NCBI GenBank assembly: GCA_031376425.1
Contig: JANMDR010000009.1
Coordinates: 1 to 5,071, forward strand
Origin: JANMDR01 sp031376425
GTDB lineage: Bacteria > Pseudomonadota > Gammaproteobacteria > Burkholderiales > Usitatibacteraceae
DNA: 5,071 nt
Direction of reading: 5' to 3'
The translations under genes and the position numbers were made by a program. The notes below the pieces were generated by a model, which was not told the DNA's origin, did not search any database, and saw nothing but the letters and a program-made list of their open reading frames with translations. Shown here piece by piece: positions 1-3,076 of the stretch (position 1 is its first letter; each line of letters opens with the position of its first letter).

Positions 1-294
1 GCCGGGCTCAAACAATGCTCCATGCGTAGCGCAGATTAAGTATAGCCCTGATTCGTCAAACACGTCACCCGGATTCCAGTCCAGCTCGGTACTGCGATGG
101 GGACAAACATTGTCAAACGCCACCGCCTGATCATTATGCAAAATCACAAAAGCGGCTTGACCCTCTCTGGCATCTTCAGCAACGATGGCATCCCCTATGT
201 CAGTACCGCTGGTGCGCACATAGCGGAAGCGCACACTACGACTGATCTCAGCCGCATATTTGAGCGCTTCTAAGGTGCAAATAAATGCGGCCAT
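1..294 (-). CDS. Rieske [2Fe-2S] domain protein, C-terminus cut by the window edge
   Basis: Only the first 98 residues are inside the window; the reading frame is still open at position 1. The Rieske cluster ligands are all visible: C64-P-H66 and C88-A-T-H91, in the pattern CxH...CxxH, with 21 residues between H66 and C88. The flanking text ELDW.PG..FDESG and CATHGALFEP is typical of small stand-alone Rieske proteins found near rluC in Burkholderiales. Two Cys and two His should bind one [2Fe-2S] cluster for electron transfer; the partner is unknown. There is no signal peptide or membrane segment in the visible part, so it is probably cytoplasmic. ATG at 294 is the only sensible start, because the upstream HAD gene's TAG stop is in the same frame three codons before it. 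No good Shine-Dalgarno is seen, so translational coupling to the HAD gene 6 nt upstream is likely (inference). Confidence 0.93.
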   Translation of the reverse strand, partial: MAAFICTLEALKYAAEISRSVRFRYVRTSGTDIGDAIVAEDAREGQAAFVILHNDQAVAFDNVCPHRSTELDWNPGDVFDESGLYLICATHGALFEPG

Positions 295-300
295 ACTTAA

Positions 301-1026
301 CTAACCATGTTGCAGTATCCACCTATGTAGGCTGGAAACGTCGGTCAAATAAGCTTCTGCAGCTACAGTTTGGAGCGTCGGGGCATCATGGGCACCATAG
401 GTAACCGCTAGGCTTTTGCATCCGGCGTTGTGCGCTAACTGCAAATCAAAGGTGGTGTCGCCAATCATCAAGGTACGTTTTGGCTCCACCCCAGCGATAT
501 CCATCAGCATAAACAACATCTCTGGGTTCGGCTTGGCAAAGCCTTCATCAGCGCAGCGGGAAAAGTGAAAGTATTGATTTAGCCCCGTATATTCAAAAGC
601 GCGATCCAGCCCCCGGCGCGGCTTGCCCGTAGCGACTGCGGTTAGACAATTACCCGCGTATATTCCTGACACAAGGTCGGAGATTCCCATATATAAGGGC
701 GCTTCGTGGTCTCGCGTAATATAGTAATAACGAAATTTTTTAGCAAACTCTTGGTATTGGGCTAGTTTTTTATCTGGAAACAAGCGCCCCACGGCATCCT
801 CTAAGCCCAAGCCAATAATGCTTTTAGCCGTTTGGATATCAGGTATTGGCCAATCGAGATCGCGCGCCGCAAGCTGTACACACTCGGCTATTAAACCCGT
901 GGAGTCCATGATGGTGCCATCCCAATCGAAGACGATTAAATCAAAGTTTTTCGTCAAGATTGGCGCAATTGGTATAGTTGGCACAATTGGCGTAATTGCC
1001 TTAGCGTCAGCAGGTGGATTCATCAT
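301..1026 (-). CDS. HAD-IA family phosphatase, phosphoglycolate phosphatase-like
   Basis: 241 residues, with the full haloacid dehalogenase set: motif I FDWDGT (nucleophile D34, acid/base D36), motif II T133 in AVATGK, motif III K165 in AKPNPEM, motif IV GDTTFD (D190, D194). The residues between motifs I and II form a helical C1-type cap, as in Gph-like phosphatases. It should be a soluble Mg2+-dependent phosphomonoesterase; the substrate cannot be inferred. The first ~25 residues precede the usual domain start and contain an (I/T)-x-P tripeptide repeat encoded by a 9-bp DNA repeat. The start at 1026 overlaps the rluC stop as ATGA and has an AGGAAG Shine-Dalgarno (1034-1039) 7 nt away. A second ATG follows directly (1023), and TTG (codon 24) nearer the domain cannot be excluded. 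It is the middle gene of rluC-HAD-Rieske. Family is certain; calling it gph would be over-reading. Confidence 0.93.
   Translation of the reverse strand: MMNPPADAKAITPIVPTIPIAPILTKNFDLIVFDWDGTIMDSTGLIAECVQLAARDLDWPIPDIQTAKSIIGLGLEDAVGRLFPDKKLAQYQEFAKKFRYYYITRDHEAPLYMGISDLVSGIYAGNCLTAVATGKPRRGLDRAFEYTGLNQYFHFSRCADEGFAKPNPEMLFMLMDIAGVEPKRTLMIGDTTFDLQLAHNAGCKSLAVTYGAHDAPTLQTVAAEAYLTDVSSLHRWILQHG
959..1000. repeat. 9-bp in-frame tandem repeat in the HAD N-terminus
   Basis: On the plus strand, four and two-thirds units of roughly ATTGGCRYA occur in tandem: ATTGGCGCA (959), ATTGGTATA (968), GTTGGCACA (977), ATTGGCGTA (986) and ATTGCC (995). The period keeps frame, so on the minus strand it encodes a degenerate tripeptide repeat I-T-P, I-V-P, T-I-P, I-A-P just before the HAD domain. 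It probably forms an extended Pro/Ile linker. Copy-number change would lengthen or shorten this linker without a frameshift. Confidence 0.75.
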
Positions 1027-2174
1027 TTAGGTTCTTCCTGCGCACGCAAGAATGCCAAATACTTTTCTAGCTCTGGGGGCAGTGCCGCGCGAATAGTTAA
1101 CGATTCACCGGAAATAGGGTGCGTTAAGGTGATTGCGTGGGCGTGCAAAAACATCCGTTTTAAGCCACCCCGCACATTGGCGGCCACTTCTTTATTCAAC
1201 GAAAAATCGCCGTATTTATCATCCCCCAGAATCGGAAACCCGGTATGTTGGGCGTGCACCCGAATTTGATGTGTGCGACCGGTGCGAATATCGGCTTCTA
1301 ATAAGGTCGCTGTAGCAAAACGCTCGCGGCGGTGAAAAATGGTGTGTGCCGCTTGGCCTTTTTCCTCATCTACAAATACCCGACGTTCGCCATTGGCCGC
1401 AACTACCTTATGTAGCGGCGCACGGACATTGCGCACTTCGTCAGGCCATTTACCTTTTACCAAGGTCAAATAGCGCTTGTCCACCCGCGTTTGACCCTCA
1501 CCGCGCAATTGCGCATGCAATCCCGTGAGGGCGCTACGTTTTTTAGCGATAAGCAGGATACCCGACGTTTCCCGATCAATTCTGTGTACCAGTTCCAAAA
1601 AATGCGCCGCTGGCCGTGCGGCACGCAAGGCTTCAATCACGCCAAAATCTAAACCGCTGCCACCATGTACCGCATATCCGGCTGGTTTATTGATCGCAAA
1701 AAACGCATCATCCTCATACAATATGGTGAAGTTAGGTACAGATGCCAGCTTTTTAGCCGTAATTAGCTGATTTTCAGGTAAAGGAGCGGCCATGCGCACG
1801 GGTGGCACACGGACGATATCGCCCTCCACAAGACGATAGGTCACATCGATCCTCCCCTTGTTAACCCGCACTTCACCGGCACGCACTATGCGATAAACAT
1901 GGCTTTTTGGCACACCTTTTAAGCGCGCCAGCAAAAAATTATCGATCCGCTGACCGGCTGAATTGTCATCAATCGTCACCATTTCAACTTTTGCCGCCAC
2001 CACAACCTGCTCACGCGGGGCTGATTGTGCTGTTGTCTTAGCACCACTACCTCCAGCAGGCGCTGCTGCTTTAGTGTCTTTAACCGCTGGTTTGGCAAAT
2101 ACTTTCACTTGTGCCAAGGCGCGGGCGGCAGATTGCTGTGCTGATTGAAACTTTTGTTTTCCGCTAGAAACCAT
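1023..2174 (-). CDS. rluC: 23S rRNA pseudouridine synthase RluC
   Basis: 383 residues. After a 64-residue Ala/Lys/Gln-rich leader comes an S4 RNA-binding domain (about 74-125, with GQRIDNFLL and VPKSHVYR...GEVRVNKGR), then the RluA-type pseudouridine synthase domain (about 148-370). The catalytic Asp is D200 in HRIDRETSG, the family signature. KRY (233-235), RTGRTHQIRVH (297-307) and LGDDKYG (316-322) are also family hallmarks. E. coli RluC converts U955, U2504 and U2580 of 23S rRNA to pseudouridine; the same role is expected here. The S4 domain plus divergence from rne favour RluC over the related RluD, RluA and TruC. The leader is predicted disordered and rare in enterobacterial RluC. An alternative start is M65 (codon at 1982-1980), immediately before the conserved core, though the leader has coding-like composition. 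No strong Shine-Dalgarno precedes 2174. Likely first gene of a three-gene operon. Confidence 0.96.
   Translation of the reverse strand: MVSSGKQKFQSAQQSAARALAQVKVFAKPAVKDTKAAAPAGGSGAKTTAQSAPREQVVVAAKVEMVTIDDNSAGQRIDNFLLARLKGVPKSHVYRIVRAGEVRVNKGRIDVTYRLVEGDIVRVPPVRMAAPLPENQLITAKKLASVPNFTILYEDDAFFAINKPAGYAVHGGSGLDFGVIEALRAARPAAHFLELVHRIDRETSGILLIAKKRSALTGLHAQLRGEGQTRVDKRYLTLVKGKWPDEVRNVRAPLHKVVAANGERRVFVDEEKGQAAHTIFHRRERFATATLLEADIRTGRTHQIRVHAQHTGFPILGDDKYGDFSLNKEVAANVRGGLKRMFLHAHAITLTHPISGESLTIRAALPPELEKYLAFLRAQEEPK
1034..1039 (-). promoter_or_regulatory. Shine-Dalgarno for the HAD gene
   Basis: AGGAAG on the minus strand, inside the last codons of rluC, 7 nt before ATG 1026 and 10 nt before the adjacent ATG 1023. 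It supports starting the HAD protein at the rluC overlap rather than at a non-ATG codon nearer the domain. Confidence 0.6.
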
Positions 2175-2179
2175 CTTCG

Positions 2180-2207
2180 GTTATACTCTTATCTCGTTGA
2201 TTTTGAA
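2180..2207 (-). promoter_or_regulatory. Candidate promoter of the rluC operon
   Basis: On the minus strand, TTCAAA (2207-2202) lies 16 nt from TATAAC (2185-2180); the hexamers match the sigma-70 consensus at 4/6 and 5/6. Transcription would begin about at 2174, the A of the first rluC ATG. The mRNA would then be leaderless, or translation would begin further in, for example at M65. A different upstream promoter is equally possible. Confidence 0.3.
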
Positions 2208-2540
2208 CGATTGATTGTTTTAACATGCATTCTGTTTTACTGTGTTTGCTGCGAAGTTTCCGGCAAACCAAATTTGGCGGCCTGTTTTTAAAGCGCATCA
2301 AGCTAGTGTAACCATTCTTTGCACACTACGGCGATAGCGCAACGATCAATTGTTTATTTCAGCTATATGGCGTTACGGAAAATCGAGCCGCACAGTTAAA
2401 AAACCTACTGTCAGCCTTGATGAACTAACAGCATTTAGAAAAACGATCGGTTTTGTACCCATCCGATAATAACTGGTGACACCAAACGAAATACGCGCTC
2501 AAACTCTGAAAGTGTTTGGGGCACTAAAGGTAAGATAGTT

Positions 2541-2573
2541 TGCACGAGGTCGAAGTTTTCTCCTCCGCGTGCA
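2541..2573. repeat. Imperfect inverted repeat, TGCACG/CGTGCA
   Basis: TGCACG (2541-2546) is a perfect reverse complement of CGTGCA (2568-2573). AGG (2547-2549) and CCT (2562-2564) can extend the stem past a 3-nt bulge. No T-run follows directly on either strand, so it is not a typical terminator. Function unknown; it could be chance. Confidence 0.35.
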
Positions 2574-2595
2574 GTCTATACAGTTTTTGATTTTG

Positions 2596-2649
2596 CTTTG
2601 AATTCAATTTCATCATCGGGCAATGCCATGAGTGTGTTTGAATTCAAAG
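2596..2649. repeat. 12-bp perfect inverted repeat made of two TTGAATTCAA palindromes
   Basis: CTTTGAATTCAA (2596-2607) and TTGAATTCAAAG (2638-2649) are exact reverse complements separated by 30 nt. Each arm is built on the same 10-bp palindrome TTGAATTCAA, so the two copies are also direct repeats, offset by 40 bp (about four helical turns). As DNA this resembles a pair of operator half-sites on one face of the helix; as RNA it gives a 12-bp stem. Inside the loop, GGCAATGCC (2619-2627) and TCAT/ATGA (2610-2613, 2628-2631) add further symmetry. Confidence 0.6.
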
Positions 2650-2768
2650 AAAGTAGCTTAGTGGTGATATTCCCTACTGTCGTTTTTTTGTTGGTCGTGA
2701 AGTTTTTACACGAAACGCATAGGCCGCATAGCAGATATCTCACTAGGTTGCTAAGGGTTGTACATTAG
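2628..2768 (+). CDS. Possible small membrane protein, 46 codons (weak)
   Basis: ATG 2628 to TAG 2766-2768 encodes 46 residues: a short polar N-terminus (MSVFEFKES), a continuous hydrophobic run at about residues 11-27 (LVVIFPTVVFLLVVKFL), and a basic tail with several Arg and His. That shape suits a single-pass small membrane protein with a cytoplasmic positive C-terminus. No family is recognised. The frame is open back to 2439, with a possible TTG start at 2598. The Shine-Dalgarno is poor (only CGGGC upstream), and T-rich non-coding DNA readily encodes Phe/Leu/Val runs, so a chance ORF is quite possible. It would be translated towards rne. The start codon sits in the loop of the inverted repeat at 2596-2649. 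Confidence 0.18.
   Translation: MSVFEFKESSLVVIFPTVVFLLVVKFLHETHRPHSRYLTRLLRVVH
2660..2689 (+). terminator. Weak terminator-like hairpin with T-tract, plus strand
   Basis: AGTGG (2660-2664) can pair with CC-T-ACT (2673-2678) with one bulged T, and GTCG then a run of seven T (2683-2689) follows. The stem is short and interrupted. It would end a plus-strand transcript from further upstream, but none is evident and it lies within the weak 46-codon ORF. Confidence 0.2.
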
Positions 2769-2796
2769 AGATTTAGTTTTGCGCGCTGCATTTCCG

Positions 2797-2851
2797 TTTT
2801 TTAAAAAAAGAAAAACGATGCTGCGAGTTTGTAAGCGCAGCAAGCTATAAA
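2797..2851 (+). promoter_or_regulatory. Candidate rne promoter P1 with UP-like A-tract
   Basis: TATAAA (2846-2851) is a good -10, predicting a start near 2858 and a leader of about 220 nt. The A/T-only block at 2797-2815 falls at about -61 to -43, where an RNA polymerase UP element would lie. No recognisable -35 exists at 16-18 nt, which weakens the call. The inverted repeat TGCTGCG/CGCAGCA (2819-2842) fills the -35 region and spacer, so it could be an operator. Confidence 0.3.
2803..2842 (-). terminator. Rho-independent terminator-like hairpin, minus strand
   Basis: Read on the minus strand, TGCTGCG (2842-2836), a 10-nt loop, then CGCAGCA (2825-2819) form a perfect 7-bp GC-rich stem. Three nt later comes a T-rich tail, TTTTTCTTTTTTT (2815-2803). 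This is a good intrinsic terminator shape, but no gene lies upstream of it on the minus strand, only the rne leader in antisense. On the plus strand the stem is followed by AGCTATAAATC, not a T-run, so only minus-strand transcripts would stop here. The A-tract might instead act as a promoter UP element or bend for rne. Confidence 0.45.
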
Positions 2852-2878
2852 TCTGATGCTGGAATTGCTTAACCGGAT

Positions 2879-2893
2879 CAATGATAATCATTG
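2879..2893. promoter_or_regulatory. Fur-box-like palindrome upstream of rne
   Basis: CAATGATAATCATTG is a perfect 7-1-7 inverted repeat. Aligned to the Fur consensus GATAATGATAATCATTATC it matches 13 of 19 positions, with the central 13 (AATGATAATCATT) identical. The outer triplets do not match. It lies just downstream of candidate promoter P1 and upstream of P2, a place where a repressor could act. An unrelated dyad-binding regulator or chance in A/T-rich DNA are alternatives. Confidence 0.4.
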
Positions 2894-2928
2894 CGTCTTG
2901 GTTATTAATTTCAGGGGATTTTGTTTGC

Positions 2929-2986
2929 CGTATTGCCGCTTCGCAAGCGCCGTTTATAGATTGAGGCCGCTTAAAACAGCAATACG
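2929..2986 (+). other. Possible structured element in the rne leader
   Basis: CGTATTGC (2929-2936) and GCAATACG (2979-2986) are perfect 8-bp reverse complements. Between them sits a nested hairpin, CGCTT (2937-2941), loop CGC, AAGCG (2945-2949). GCCGCTT also occurs twice as a direct repeat (2935, 2966). If transcription begins upstream of 2929, this would fold as a branched stem about 90 nt before the rne start codon. The same bases include candidate promoter P2, so both readings cannot be fully right. Confidence 0.35.
2933..2960 (+). promoter_or_regulatory. Candidate rne promoter P2
   Basis: TTGCCG (2933-2938), 16 nt, TATAGA (2955-2960); each hexamer matches sigma-70 at 4/6. Predicted start near 2967 and a leader of about 110 nt. 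Its -10 overlaps a minus-strand TATAAA (2958-2953), so TTTATAGA could serve both directions. Confidence 0.25.
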
Positions 2987-3064
2987 ACCATAGCAGTATT
3001 CCGGCACAACCGCAAAATCAACATGCACCCTTTTCTGCTCTCTCTTCCCGAATTAAAGCGCGAG

Positions 3065-3070
3065 AAGGAG
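3065..3070 (+). promoter_or_regulatory. Shine-Dalgarno of rne
   Basis: AAGGAG, 6 nt before ATG 3077, a near-ideal site that fixes the rne start at M1 rather than at M4 (3086). CCTTTTC (3029-3035) could pair with GAGAAGG (3062-3068), including one G-U, and so mask this site in the mRNA. Confidence 0.85.
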
Positions 3071-3076
3071 AACAAC

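Larger units (their letters stand above)
2803..2946 (-). ncRNA. Hypothetical small RNA antisense to the rne leader
   Basis: The minus strand has a promoter-like pair, TTGCTG (2982-2977), 18 nt, TATAAA (2958-2953), predicting a start near 2946. The terminator-like hairpin and T-tail end near 2803, giving an RNA of roughly 144 nt with no clear ORF. Such an RNA would be antisense to any rne transcript starting upstream of about 2946, or would diverge from one starting near 2967. No known sRNA family is recognised; promoter quality is moderate (3/6 and 5/6 matches). Confidence 0.2.
2175..3076. other. 902-nt rluC/rne divergent intergenic region
   Basis: No recognisable gene and no tRNA or rRNA. 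It is visibly richer in A/T than the flanking genes, with many T- and A-runs. It must hold the promoters for both the rluC operon and rne, plus the rne 5' leader. Roughly 2312-2535 shows nothing convincing; the rest carries the hairpins, palindromes and promoter-like elements listed separately. In E. coli the same two genes are divergent and rne has a leader of about 360 nt that mediates RNase E autoregulation, so a long leader here fits the family pattern. This is analogy: no sequence match to the E. coli hairpins was recognised. Confidence 0.8.

Noticed and set aside
818..1030. 70-codon plus-strand ORF with a hydrophobic IGAIGIVGTIGVIALA run
   Set aside because: Antisense to the HAD N-terminus. 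The hydrophobic run is the complement of the 9-bp repeat, and the HAD frame has all four catalytic motifs.
2225..2311. 28-codon plus-strand ORF just upstream of rluC
   Set aside because: Too short to judge, with no Shine-Dalgarno and no recognisable features.
2440..2454. AAAAC-GATCG-GTTTT inverted repeat
   Set aside because: Five A/T-rich base pairs only; no terminator context and expected by chance in this composition.
2500..2518. CAAAC...GTTTG inverted repeat
   Set aside because: Five-base arms with a 9-nt spacer; no flanking promoter or T-tract gives it meaning.
2404..2681. 9-bp direct repeat CCTACTGTC at 2404 and 2673
   Set aside because: A single 9-bp match within a 900-nt region is compatible with chance, and no other similarity surrounds it.
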